A stretch of 64,000 nucleotides of DNA from Lindgomyces ingoldianus (taxonomy: Eukaryota; Ascomycota; Dothideomycetes; Pleosporales; Lindgomycetaceae), in contig NW_022985177.1 of assembly GCF_010093535.1 (NCBI RefSeq), forward strand, positions 1,158,210 to 1,222,209, written 5' to 3'. Position numbers and translations under genes: made by a program. Shown in pieces: positions 22,168 through 35,400 of this stretch. Numbering within the stretch: position 1 is the first letter of the stretch; every line of letters starts with the position of its first letter. Under the pieces are notes generated by a model. That model was given only the letters and a program-made list of their open reading frames with translations, was not told the origin of the DNA and did not search any database.

Positions 22168-22609
22168 TAACGCTTTCTAAACATACTAGGCTAGTTTATG
22201 CTAATATAGCCTAGATTATGCTTAGCGTGTAAAGAATTAGCTATATTAGCTATAAATGCTATTTAAAAGAAAAATCTTTACACATATAGCTTAAGTATAG
22301 TTTTAATAATTACCTACTTTTTTTTATTACCTAGCCTTTATAAGTTAGCTATAGAATTAGCTTATAAAAGTTATCTAGTGCTATAGTTATTTATTATTTT
22401 TTAAGAGACTTTATATATAGCTGTAGTATATTTTTTTAAGAGTTTTATGTTTTATTTAAAAGCTTAAAGTATAAGCTATATCTAATGTTCTTTTAGCACA
22501 TCTAAGTAGTGTTATTAAGAATGCATTAGTATAGAAAGGGTAGTTTAGTAGGGTCTTAGCAAAAGTAAGCAACTTAGGTGTGTAAGCAACTCACCTGTAA
22601 AGTACGTTA

Positions 22610-23225
22610 GGCTATTAGTAGCCTAGTGCTAGCTTTAGTTATTAAACTACTAATTATTTTGCTAGCTGTACAGTTGTAATGCGTCTAATAGCTGCTAAGA
22701 GCTAGAGGCAGTCCTGTACCTAGTAAGCTACTAAGCCACATTATAAACACCTCTCTGCCTTCCTCTATTATGCGCGCTAGGTTAGAGAGACTAACCTAGC
22801 CCTAGTGCTAGCACTAGATGTAGCTACAGCAACATTAATTATATTAATGCTAATAGCGTTAATACTACTAAGGTCTATTTTATTAAGTTTAAGTTAAGTA
22901 TATAAAGTATATAAATATATATTTAATTATAAAGCTAATCGCTACACTGCTTATAAAAATGCTAGGTAGTTGTCTAGTAGTGTTAATTAGCTATCTAGTG
23001 TGTACTAAGTTAAATTATTAAGACTTTAGTAAAATATTATAATTTTAATAATAGTAGGTTAATCTTTACGTTTAGCTTTATATACAATTTACTTAAATTA
23101 AGTAATATAAGCTAGTAAAATCTTACTTTTATTTTACTATAGCTTATATAAAGCCTACTTAGCCTTATAGATCTTATTAGGATTAGTGTATATTTATTAT
23201 AGCTACTATAAACTTATTTTATAGT
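22610..23225. other. RIPed sequence between transposons
   Basis: AT-rich, no open frames, no recognisable domain. Host of the copia element whose target duplication (atagt) begins at 23221. Confidence 0.4.
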
Positions 23226-26200
23226 TGTCTGTACACAGCAGCAGCGTCGCGGCCTGGATACAAGCAATCGCGCACGAGCAGGATCACGTATCTATGTCAC
23301 ATGATGCTTGTGCGCGAACCTCTGTGCGCGAACATCTAGATATCCCCCTTTTCCTCTGTACAGAGAAAAGACAAGAGCAATAGAACTAGAAACATGTTAC
23401 CCTTACTTTACCTACTTTATACGCTGTGCACACTGTACACTACTCTTACTCTTGCTACTTAAGTGCTTATACTATAAGTAGCTAGCTATTAGAGCTTATT
23501 TAACACTAATTAGTAGTTAATTTAATTAACTATAAATTAGTAAGAGTAATAATAAAGTACTTACACTTTATAAAGTACTTTATTTTGTTACTTATTCTTT
23601 AGAAAAAGTAATAGTAGAGTACTTATACTTTATAAGGTACTTTATTTAGTTACTTATTCTTTAGAATAGTAGATTAATTTTTTACATTATACAGCAAGCT
23701 CTGCTACTATATAAAGTAAAGAGGAGATAGTGTAAGACGCACACTAAAGCTACTAAAGCTGTATAACTTAGTAGCTAGACAATAGCACATTAATCCTTTA
23801 CATTATACAGTAAGCTCTGCTACTATACAAAGTAAAAAGGAGATAGTGTAAGGCGCACACTAAAGCTATTAAAGCTGCACAACTTAGCAGCTAGATAACA
23901 GCAGTACCTGCGTAATCTACTAAAAAAGTAATTAACTATACTATTATAATAAAATCTTATTAGCAACTAACAACTCTATGTAATAATAAGAAAAATAAAA
24001 AATAATTTCTATTATATAAATAACTTATAAAGGACATAAGGATATTAGAGGTAATACTACAAAATAAGACTAGCCTAGAGTACTAGAATAACAAGATTAA
24101 TATATTAGAGGCTCTAATAAGCCTATAGACTTAATTATATATAAGTTATATAATTACTAATTTACGCATAATAACTTAAAAAGGCGCTACTTTTTTAAGT
24201 GCGTACATAAAAGATTTTAAAGAATAGACACTATAAAACTTCTTAGTACTTAGCTGCGCGTTTAAAAAGAAGCTTATATAAGTGCTAAAGAATAAAGAAA
24301 TTACACTATAACTAGGCACTAAAGGTACCTAAGCCTAGAAGCTGTATAATATAGCATAAAAGAAGGTAATTGCACTAAAAAGGCTTTATACGCAACTTTT
24401 ATTACTATATAAGGCTTTACATAGAAGCAGACTAAATATAATGCTGCTATTAACACTAAATGTACTAGTATTACCTGCTTCTACACCTTAGCTAGCACTA
24501 CACTAATTACTGTACAAACAATACATGCTACTCTACCTAACGCCTGCTCCACACCCTTAATTGTACACACCACTGCCTGCAGTAGTGTATGCACTACTAA
24601 TACCACCTGCATAATTTATACTACATTACAGCCTGTATAAACTTCTACTCTAAAGGGAAACTGCTAAAGAAAAACTCTTAGTAGATAAGATTATATAATT
24701 TTAAAAAGCATAAAAAAAAGATAATAACTATATAAGTTAACTATATAACATTCTTATAAATAAAATAAAAATTTTTATTAATTTATGTTAATAGCTAGAT
24801 ATTTAGGAAACTTAGTACATAAACATCTTTCTAGACATCCTAAAAAGTTAGGCAAATATGTACTATATGCACAATATAGGCCCTAGACATAACTAGAAGC
24901 ATTTATATAACACCTTAAGTAGTTACTTTAACACTAATGTAAACTATAGCTAGTACTAGATAGACTAGATAATAATAACTTTTACATAATACTAATAAAA
25001 AAACTCTAATAAAAGTTTACATAAAGTTTTTAAAATAATAATTAACAAGCTTATGCTTATATAAAGAGCACTAGAAATAAAATTTTAAAAGAATGTTCTA
25101 CTACACACTACTATTATATAAGCCTATTAAAGATAACTAGAACTAGAACATGCTATGTTTACTATTAAGCCTTTATGTAAAGCTCTATTTAGCAACCTAT
25201 AGGCATTACTCTAAGTTACTATAAACTAAAAGGTAAACTAATACCTCTAAAAACTGCTTAATGTATACTACATAAACTACTAATACAACTCTGCACAACA
25301 AGAGTCTGCATAATAAGAAGAAAGCCTCTCTTTATATAAAAGAGGACAACATAGAAGATCTTTATTTAGGTTTAGGCTACAATCTAGAGACAACTACACA
25401 CAGATAAAGAAGTGCTTTGTCTGCTATAAAAAAAAATGTTAGTTATTAAACTACTCTTATAATAACTATATGTAAGCAAAGAACTAGTATGTTGCCTTAT
25501 ATAAAGATTTCTATAATAAGACCTTATTATATAAAGCTATTACTTTATACATCTAAAACTTTAAAGGTTACTCTAAAAAAGAAAATAATTTACATAATGT
25601 AAAGAAAATAAAATAAAAGGGTAAGAATGCTAAAAAAGCTATTAACTACTTTACCTCTACTACCTATCTACACTATGTAACAGAAGAGGACATCTACAGC
25701 ATTAAACCTAAAGAATATGCTAAGCAGTTTATCCTTAATAACTAATACTATATAGTATACTAAGGTAAACTATAGAATATAGGCATAGTAAAGATTTTTA
25801 CTATTAGCAAGTCTTAACTTAAGGCGTATATATAAAAGAACTTATGTATAGAAATTAATTAGACACCTAGCTAAACAGATATTAGCTTTAAAGGCTAGAT
25901 AATAAAGGGATTAATTAGTACTATATAAATTTAGAACTTAATTAGTCTAGTTACATACTACATTTTAAAGACTCTAACACTATTTTTACTATTACTAGTA
26001 AATGCTAACTAACTTAGGGCATACTTTAACAACATTCTAAATGTTATTATATGTAAAGATAAAACTATAGTACCTATTATATAAAAATAAAGACACTTTT
26101 TTTTTAATATTAGTAAGAAAAAATCTATGTCTTTTTTTACTAAATTAAAACTTTACTACCTCTACTACTAATTTAGACACCCCTGCATAGAGAGACTCTA

Positions 26201-29200
26201 GAAGATACTAACTAGCGCTAGCTATAACATTAATGCTATAGTGCTAGAAGAGATTAAGAAGTTCTGCTACCTCTGCTAATTATATAACTAGGCCCTATAA
26301 AAATTTAAGTTTATAATTAAGAATAACACTTACTTTAACTATAAAGTTATTATTAACATTATATAAATTAATAATAAAAATGTCTTACATGTTATTAATG
26401 TAGACACATTATTTTAGGCTGCTACATTTCTAAAATCTATGTCTACATAAGATACTTAGGATGCACTATGTAAATACTAGATTAACACTTATTAAGAACC
26501 TCTAGACTATATTATGTATAACTTTAGTATAAACTTTGCTTTAAAGAATTTTTAAGCTTATGTAAAGATTATAAAAGCTATATATAAGCAGATGCCTGTA
26601 AAAGCATATTAGGTAGTTAGAAAAGTTAAGCGCGCGCATACACTTCTCTAATAAGTGTTTAATATCCTAAAAACTAAGCTAGGTAACTATATAAATAATA
26701 AGGCTATCTTACAGATAGCAGTTAAGGCTCTAAATAACACAGCTAGCCTACACAGTTTAGTACCTATACTGCTAGTCTTTAAAGCATACCTAAGAATTAA
26801 CCTAAACTCTCTGCTATTACTAGACATTATTACATAAGTAAGTGCTATATAAAAGGTAATAAAAATACTTTAAAAAGACTATGTAAAAGTAAACATTAAT
26901 TATATAATTAACACTTATAATAGCTTTATAACATATAAAGTTCTTAACCTCCCCCTTAGCTTAGAAATTATAGCATAAAGAGAGAAAAAAGGCTAGACTA
27001 GCCTATATAAGATTAAGAGTATTAAAGAAAGAGATATTATTATTAAAAAAAAAAATAGCCTACTAAAGCTCTAATATACATAGGTTAAACTATACTATAA
27101 AAAAAAAAAAAAGATAACTTACTTATAATAAATAACCTAGATAAACTAATCTTTATATAAAGAGATCTTTTAAAAAAGAGAAAGAAAAAACAGCCTTATA
27201 AAAATGTTATAAAGGCAGAACTAAAGCCTACTATAGACTAAGCCCCTTAAGATAGTAATGCTGCACTAGTGTAAAGAGAAAATATAGATACTAAAAGAAG
27301 TAAAAGGCAAAGGAAACTTACATAAAGTCTAGACTAGGTATTTCTAACCTAGAAAAAAAAGAATAATTAGGCCTTATTTATTAAGCTTTATATAGACAGT
27401 GTAATTACTACACCTAAAAAACTATTTAAAAAATTAGACTGCATAGAAATAGACACCTTAATTACTAATAGCACTTTTAAAGTTATAGCATATAACTTAA
27501 TAAAGCATAAAAGTTAGATTTTTAACCTTTACTTTATATAAGAAGTAAAAGGTAAAACAACTTAACTATATAAAAAATCCTACCTAGTGTTTACTAGCTA
27601 CTTAGATAAAAAGAAAGAAAAAATTCTTACTTAGTTACTAACTATTTAGAGGATAAGCTAGAGACTACTTTTAGCTATAAGAGTAAGCCTAAAAGCTATG
27701 TACAAAATGCATTTTAAACTATGTAATATTACATAAGTATACATCTAATTAATAAATAAGCTTATGCGCACACTGTATATAAAGCTACTAAAAGAGATGC
27801 GCTAGAGCTTTCTACTAAATACAATACTCTAGGTTATACAACTCTTATATAAAGCTGCTAAATTAGAACTGTATTAGTTTAAAACATACTATAACTACTA
27901 TAAAAAAAAGCTACGCATGCACATTTTTTTATACAACCCCTACCTCTTAATTACTAATAAAGAAGAGCACACTTTTAGTATTACTAGCTTATAAATAGAC
28001 AACACTTTAAGCATTATAATAAAGAATTTTATATAAAGAAAAGAGAAAAAACTATAAAAAGTAAAGTTTTATATAAAAAGTAAAACTATTTTAGTAAAAA
28101 AGCAGCTTATTAAGTTTAATAGTAGAAGAATTAAACTTACACATAACATAATAGTCTTTACTTAGAAGAGATAAGTAAGCTACCTTTATATAATTAACCT
28201 AAAAAACAAAGATGCTGCATAATAATATATTAAGTAATATGTAAGAGGGGCATATATTGCATTTATATGTTAACTAGAGGCAGCATTTAACCTGTTTATT
28301 ACTGCATAAACTATAGACTTTTTGCATAATAACATTAACACACTTAACGCATAAATTTAATAGTAGATAGATAATAGTAAGTGTAGTCTTACCTTTCTAC
28401 TATTATAGCTTAATTATGTAAAGCTATTTATCTTTATAAATAAATTATTTACTAATAATAAAGACTTTAGCTTATAGCTAAGATTTTTAATTATATTAAG
28501 TAATAAAGACTATATAAAGTAAAGCAACTACTTTAAAATACTAGGTAATATTATACACTAGAATTCTACTAAGTATAAAAAAGTAACTAAGAGTGTCCTT
28601 ACTAGTAAACTATATAAAATAGTTAAAAAGTTTAATAATGTAATTATACTTAGTATAACTTTATAGTAAATTATATAAACACTTAAACTACTACTAATTC
28701 TAGTAGTAATTTATATAAATTTAAGGTTTCTATATAATTACCTTATTAAGCTAGGCACTACTAGCAAAAAGTAACTTATAATTAACATTATGTTACTCTA
28801 TAAATTATATAAGAAAAGGGAAATTGCTAAAATAAAGTAAATTAATAGTAAAAATAACTTAGTAAATGTATGTATAAAGAAAACACTAAACTAAGCTCTT
28901 TAATTATTAGTCCTAACTAACTGCCTCTTTGTCTAGATAGAAGCATCTGTAGACTAGCTAGATCTTGTGCGCAAAGATGCCTTAGACTAACTAGACTAAT
29001 AACACCTTTATATAAGGCTTATTTCTCTTTATTTTGTTTTTTTTATATTATACATACTTATCTTTCTTATTATAAGGATCTGTTACTGCTAGCACTATAT
29101 AAAAAGAGAAAAGAGCTAGGGGATTGTATAGTAAGGCTTAGAAAGTAAAGAATAAAGAAAAGAAAAGCTATTTACATAGCATAACTAGCCTATTCTAACA

Positions 29201-29614
29201 CACAGCATTACTAAGGCAAGTCCTAATAAATAGGGGTAGAGTAAAAGTAGAACATAATTAGATAGACCTACACAGACAGAAGAGAGGTAACGCGTACAGA
29301 AGGCAACTTTTTAGATAAAAAGAAAAGTTGCTAGTGTCTATACACAGTAGTAGTGTTGCAGCCTAGATACAAGCAATTGCGCACAAGCAGGATCATGTAT
29401 CTATGTTATATAATGCTTGTGCGTGAACCTCTGTGCGCAAACATCTAGATATCCCCCTTTTCCTCTATATAAAGAAAAGACAAGAGTAATAGAACTAGAA
29501 ACATGTTGCCCTTACTTTACCTACCTTGTATGCTGTGCACACTGTACACCACTCTTACTCTTGCTACTTAAGTGCTTATACTATAAGCAGCTAGCTGTCA
29601 GAGCCTATTTAATA
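23226..29614 (+). mobile_element. Full-length Ty1/copia retrotransposon, RIPed
   Basis: 6,389 bp with 280-bp LTRs (23226-23505 and 29335-29614, TGTCTGTACACAGCAGCAGC …) and target duplication atagt at 23221-23225 and 29615-29619. Although stop-ridden, fragments are readable on the plus strand. 26655-26837 gives KLGNYINNKAILQIAVKALN … LVPILLVFKAYLRI, the segment after the integrase core typical of fungal copia polyproteins. 27480-27790 gives the start of the RVT_2 reverse transcriptase (KSYLVFTSYLDK, ILT, MHFKLCNIT). The order integrase before reverse transcriptase is diagnostic of copia. Not capable of coding. Confidence 0.85.
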
Positions 29615-29619
29615 ATAGT

Positions 29620-29934
29620 CTTATTAACTTTATTCTTAGGCATTTAATAGCAGCAGTAGTATAGTAGCTTATACTATCAGCTTAAGGTTGTTGTATATAA
29701 AGTAACATTAACCTGTGTTATTTTTAATTATATTACTATCTACTACTATTTTAGCATTAATAGTTAGTAGCTGGGTTTTAAATTTATATAGCTTACTATT
29801 AAATTTAGTTAGTAGAAGAAGAACTAGCTTTAGATAAAAAGTAGTAGTAATAGTAAGTATAGCTTATAGTGCTTAGTTTTTAGCGCATAAGCTTTAAACC
29901 TTTTACTAAAAATTAGCTTATAAAGCCTACATCT
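29620..29934. other. RIPed filler
   Basis: AT-rich sequence between copia and the short LTR element; nothing recognisable. Confidence 0.4.
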
Positions 29935-31410
29935 TGTAACAATTCTCGTTCCATCTTAGGTCGCCCGGAACCCATCCGAAGGGTCCCTGTATCGGCTCCG
30001 ACCCTGGCTCAACCCTAACTCAACCTAGCCCTAACTCTGCTCTACCCTCTGCTGTTACCCCTATTTCTTTATGTATTTAGTTGCACCTTACCTTTGTAGC
30101 TAGCTTAGTAGTTTTCTAATATTCTTTTATATAAGGCCTATAAGTGTTAATAGCATTCCTAGGTTTAGAGTCCCTACGCACTCCTATATGCCTCTAAGTA
30201 GACTCTTACTGCATTTAAACCTATTGTCTTGCCTGTGCTATTACATTATATTAGAAAACTTACTTTTACTAGTAACAGCTTTATTATAATATTATACTAA
30301 TTATTTATATAACTACATTTAAGCTTTAAGACATGTCTAATTTAGTTTAAGTTATAATACTTACACACTATTATATTAAACTATTTAGTTTATAGACTAG
30401 ATTTTATTAACCTTTAGTTAACTAAAGCCTTTAGGTTTAAAACTTCTTATCTCTTATAATTAAAATTACCTTTAAAAAAGTTATAAAAATATGCTAAGGT
30501 AAAAACTTAGAAACTACTAATAACTTATTAGAATTAAAGATAACTACTAATGCCTAACTTTTAACTACTAACCTCTAACTACTAACTACTACTTTATTAA
30601 CAGCTAAACCTGCGTCTGTAAAACCTAAAGCTAGACCTACCTAATTTAAAGTTAACCTTTAGTAGTATATTTATACTTAATTATAAGCATAGCTTAAGCA
30701 GCTAATCTACTAAAACACTACTAAGCAACTACTAAATTACCTCTAATAATGCCTTAAATTACTTCTACTACTCTAATAGCAAGAGACTATTTAGGCACCT
30801 TTAATAATACCTAAATGTCACCTTACTAAACGCACGCCTAAGATTAATAACTGCATAGATAGTAATAAATAAAGGTTTTAATTATTAATAGGCTAGACAT
30901 CTATAGATTACTATTAGAGTAGGCGCGCACACATAGCGTTTAGTTTAGAGGACACTGCTAGCAGTGTAAAAGAATACTTAGCAAGGACACCTAGCTAAAT
31001 TAGACTAGTTTTAGTTTAAAAAGGCAAAGAACATAATAGTAATACTTTATACTATAATTACTACTAATAAGGACGCTTAGTCTATAGAGGGGGAGGTAGT
31101 GTAACAATTCTTGTTCTATTTTAGGTTGCCTAGAACCTATCTAAAGGGTCTCTATATTAGCTCTAACCTTAGCTTAACCCTAACTTAACCTAGCCCTAAC
31201 TCTGCTCTACTCTCTGCTGTTACCTTTATTCTTTTATGTATTTAGTTGCACTTTGCTTTTGTAGCTAGCTTAGTAGTTTTCTAATATTCTTTTGTATACA
31301 GCCTATAGGTGTTAATGGCATTCCTAGGTTTAGAGTCCCCACGCACTCCTATATGCCTCTGAGTGGACTCCCACCGCATTCGGACCCATTGTCTTGCCTG
31401 CGCCGTTACA
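29935..31410 (+). mobile_element. Short LTR element family A, complete (1,476 bp)
   Basis: Two 311-bp LTRs (29935-30245, 31100-31410) and target duplication catct at 29930-29934 and 31411-31415. The interior is 854 bp with a polypurine tract agagggggaggtag directly before the 3' LTR. The interior has no reverse transcriptase; a short gag-derived region is possible but not readable. Non-autonomous element, same family as 10095-11472 and 48345-55648. Confidence 0.9.
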
Positions 31411-32134
31411 CATCTTAGCTTAAAGCTACTATATAAAGTTGTTTATTATATAAAAAAAGTAAAAAGCTAATTATATATATATATGTAAGTAGTAGATGCT
31501 AGAGCGCAGTGACTAAGCTGACTTATCTCTAGCATGTAAAGATAGAATAGTAGATAGCCTAGATAGCACTAAGAGTAAGGTTTTAGAGAAAGATAGAAGT
31601 GTATTATAAGAGAGACAAATCGCTGCCAAGCCTTGCTTGTTAGAATTCATGCTTAGATACAAAGCACAGGTCATGTGACCTCTAAACAGGTTAAGTGAGG
31701 CTATACTAGCCTGTTCTAGAACATCTAGCGTTACATTATCCTCTCTTATTGTAGTCCTACAACTTAGAGAATAGAACAGATAATAATAGGCCTAAGTAGT
31801 ATAATAAAGTGTTATATTATGCTGTAAAAGCTTACTTTTGTTTATTTTAGTTAATTTTATGTAAGTTTATTTAAAAACAACCTAAAGTTATTAAGTAAAG
31901 GTAAAGCCTCTTTAGAGGCGTTTTAAGTTATCCACCTTTAGGCTACCTACGCTTTTACTTATAGCTAGTAGGTTAAATTTATCTTTTAGTTTTTAAAATT
32001 AAAGAGATGTAAGTATTACACTTTATATAATAAAAAATATAACTTTATATAAATATAGTCTAATACTACTTAAGTATAGTTTACTAAAACGCGTGTAGAT
32101 TTTTTTATTATAAAAAGAGTTTTTAGTTCTTTAA
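31411..32134. other. RIPed filler with a possible further LTR
   Basis: 31484-31735 starts TGTAAGTAGTAGATGC and ends CTAGCGTTACA and is less mutated than its surroundings, as LTRs in this window are. The flanks (atata, ttatc) do not form a duplication and no second copy is present here, so it is only a candidate. The remainder shows nothing. Confidence 0.3.
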
Positions 32135-32318
32135 TGTGACAGTGCGTACCGCGTCACATGCTCTGCGGCCTCAGCTCCCTCGCTTGCGCGACTAGTAGCG
32201 CCTTGGCAGGGAGCACACATGTATATTTAAACTCGCAGAGCAGCTCCTCTGCTCCTTAGTTTAATCTAGTTGAGTTACACCACCTCTTGCTTGTAGCTTG
32301 AGCATGCCGACCGTGACA
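32135..32318 (-). mobile_element. Solo LTR family C, minus
   Basis: Reverse-complement of the family C LTR, 184 bp, target duplication tttaa at 32130-32134 and 32319-32323. Nearly unmutated. Confidence 0.9.
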
Positions 32319-32493
32319 TTTAAAGCTATCTTAAGCTATAGGCAGCAGCCTAATATATAAAAAGTAAAGAGGATAATAAAAGAGCTTTTAAGGCTATTTT
32401 AAAGCCTGCTTAGAGCCTAGTGTAGGTAGTGTAGGTTATAAAGAGTTAGAAAGCTAGTCTTCCTACCTAGGTAGCCTTATTCTACTAGAGTAC

Positions 32494-35400
32494 TGTTACG
32501 TTACTTACTTCGTGATGCGGTCACGTGGTACTACGGCCGAAGAATGGATGAGGGCGAGGGTTAAGAGGGTGACGGGTCTACGAGGGTGTACAGTTCTTGT
32601 AGCTTGCGTATGGTTTGCGGGGGCGGCAACGTGGTTTGTCCTTATTCCCAGGTATAGGCAGGGGAATCAAACTAATCTTTAAGGGAGTAATAGATGTATA
32701 AGTCTTAAGGGAGCACTTGGTATCTAATGTAGAGATTAACAACAACTTTTAAAGGTTGTTTTCAAGCAGGGTATATATACATGAGGGTGGATCATAGGGC
32801 CTCGCAGGCCTCGCAACAACTAAGTTGCGAGCCTCTGTGATCTCTGCGATCCAGGCCTCGTAGGCCTCGCAAGTTCCAAGATGGATCGCGTGCGATTCCT
32901 TGCGATCCTTTCCTTAGCTTGCGATCCAGTTCCTTAGTCATCTCTGTCACGTGACCTTGTCATATACCCAAATTACTTGTCCTATGCTTCCGCTGCTTTA
33001 CCCCGCTTATGGTACGACTGTTCTTATCCACTGTCACGGTATCCTCCCTGGATCCTAGACATAACCGTATCAGACGCATACTAGAGTATTATTAGTGCAC
33101 GTCTGACACAAACACAACACAACACAGACATAAACTTAAGCATAAACTGCCTTAACACTAACTAAACTTAAAACAGGCTTAATTTATACTTAAAGCGCTT
33201 AGACTTTTAAGCTAAGTATTTAATTACTAATTTCTTTTTAAACCTTCTTATTTCTTACATAATGTCTTGTACCTACTATAATACCTTATGTAGTAATTAA
33301 ACTAGACTTTTATAAAGCTTTATAACCTTACTTGTGCATAATTATAACATTACATTATATTAAAACTTTAGCTAAGAATAGCCTCTAAATTTAATTTAAT
33401 AAGCTTAGTACTTACATAACTTTAAGCTATTAAAGTAAGCTAAAAAGCCTTCTAAAAAGCACTTACTTTATAAAAAAGCTACTACATTATAAGCTTTAAA
33501 GCTTTTTAAAAGGACTTTAAAAAACAGCTTTACATTATTAAGTAGTCTATTTCTGCCTTAACTTTTATTATAGTAGTAAGAACTAAGAACTTACTAGCCT
33601 TAAAGCTTACCTAGAAGTCTAGAGATAGCTTAACTTTTTTTTACCTAACACTGCTTACAACCTATAACCTTTTTAACTTAGTAATAAAATCTAACTAACT
33701 CTCTAATCCCCTACTGTTTAATAGAAAATAGAAAAACCTACTTTTCTTTTTATATAAGCTCTAATATAAACTTAAAGGAAACATAGACTAATTTCCCTTT
33801 AAATACTCTTAGTTACTATATGCTTACTTTTAACTTAACTATAATATAACAGCCTTAATTAACTTACTAATAAATAAAAATATTATTAACCTAGATTAAT
33901 TTATAGCATTTCTGTAAGCAACTTATAAAAACTTAAATAAAAAGTTAATAGCCCTAAGTTACCTAAATACTTTATAATAAAAAAAAAAAAGCTTTACTTT
34001 ATACTTTACTAAGTTCTACTAACTTGCATCTAATATAGGCCTAAATAAAATAAGTCTAATTATAGCTTTATATAACTCCCTTTTAACTAAACTGTAATGT
34101 GCTATAGTAGAAGAACCCCTTCTAAACAACCTTAACGCGTATGTAAACTTAATTACTACCTATAATAATAACATAAGGTTCCTCTCTATATAAGCCCTAA
34201 TACGCCTCTAAACTAGCGCAGTTATAAATAAGAACTTTAATGTAATAAAAATTAATTTAAATTATGCTTTAGTTAGTTTTAAAAAGCGTAAAAATTATAA
34301 AAAAAAAAGTTAATACTTTAAGTGTAGTAAGTATAGTTATATTTTTTAAAACTACTTTATTCCTTTTTTTTAAGTCTATATAAGTAGTGCTGCTAGTACT
34401 TATTAAAGATTTTTACTATTTTAATCTTATTTTTATAAGAGCTCTAACTTATATTTAAGCTTTAATCCCTTTTGCTACTCTTAACATAGCTGCAGCTATA
34501 GCAGTAAAAGCCTATAAAAAGGCTTATCTTAGGGCTAAGTTGCCCTTTAGGACTAATTTAACACTAGATCTCTGCTAACTTATAGGCTAAGTCCCTTACT
34601 AACAACTAAAAGTACTAAGTTAATATTTTTATATGTTTATAATAAAAAACTATATTAGCTTTAATATAGGCTCTTATTAACTTAGAAGTAAATAGCATAA
34701 GTTACATTAATAAAGAACTAGCGTGTAAACTAAATCTTTAATTAACACTACTTACTTAAATAATTTACTTAACTAGATTTAATAAAAAATAACTTAAAAA
34801 AAGTTTTATTTTTTATACTATAACTATTACAATTACCTACTAACACTATAAGAAGTAGATTAAGCTTTATGTAATAAACATAGAACATTATAACCTAATC
34901 TTAGAATAACTATAGCTGTATTAGCATAAAGTTACCTTTAATTACTAAGAGTAAGTTTTAAACTTTAACTTTTTTTAATACTAAAATATATACTTACGCT
35001 TACACCTAAATAACACCTAAATAGCACTTAATATAAAAGGTCTCTAGACCTACTTTCTAATAACCTAAAGAAAAACTACTTAAGTAAGGCTAACAAGCTA
35101 AGCCTTTTACTAAAATAAGCTATATAAAATAATTTAATAACTACCTAAACTTAAAAAAAAGAAAGCCTTTAAAGAACTTCTACTTACTTAATTTAAACAT
35201 AAACTAGGACTTAAACAGTAGATAGACATCTGCTACATAGAACCTGCCCTATTTATAACTCTAGCTTAATAACTAGATTATAAAATCTATGTAGTTATAA
35301 TTTCTAATATAGACTAAGCTTTAGCTCCTTAAAAACACACTAACTTAAAGATAATAGTCTCTTAAAACTACTATAACTTATTATATGTCTTTTTCTAAGA

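Larger units (their letters stand above)
17939..22607. mobile_element. Palindromic pogo derivative (1,099 bp net), broken by two insertions
   Basis: Starts ACGTACTTTACAAGCGAG and ends …GTACGT, with TA at 17937-17938 and 22608-22609. Its own sequence is 17939-18486, 19092-19204 and 22170-22607, summing to 1,099 bp. Both arms are versions of the 5' end of the F1 transposon in opposite orientation, so the element is a long inverted repeat with no coding capacity. Interrupted by the TRIM-like element at 18487 and by an F1 transposon at 19205. Confidence 0.85.

Noticed and set aside
26655..26837. 60-codon frame as an independent gene
   Set aside because: It is a stop-free fragment of the copia polyprotein after the integrase core.
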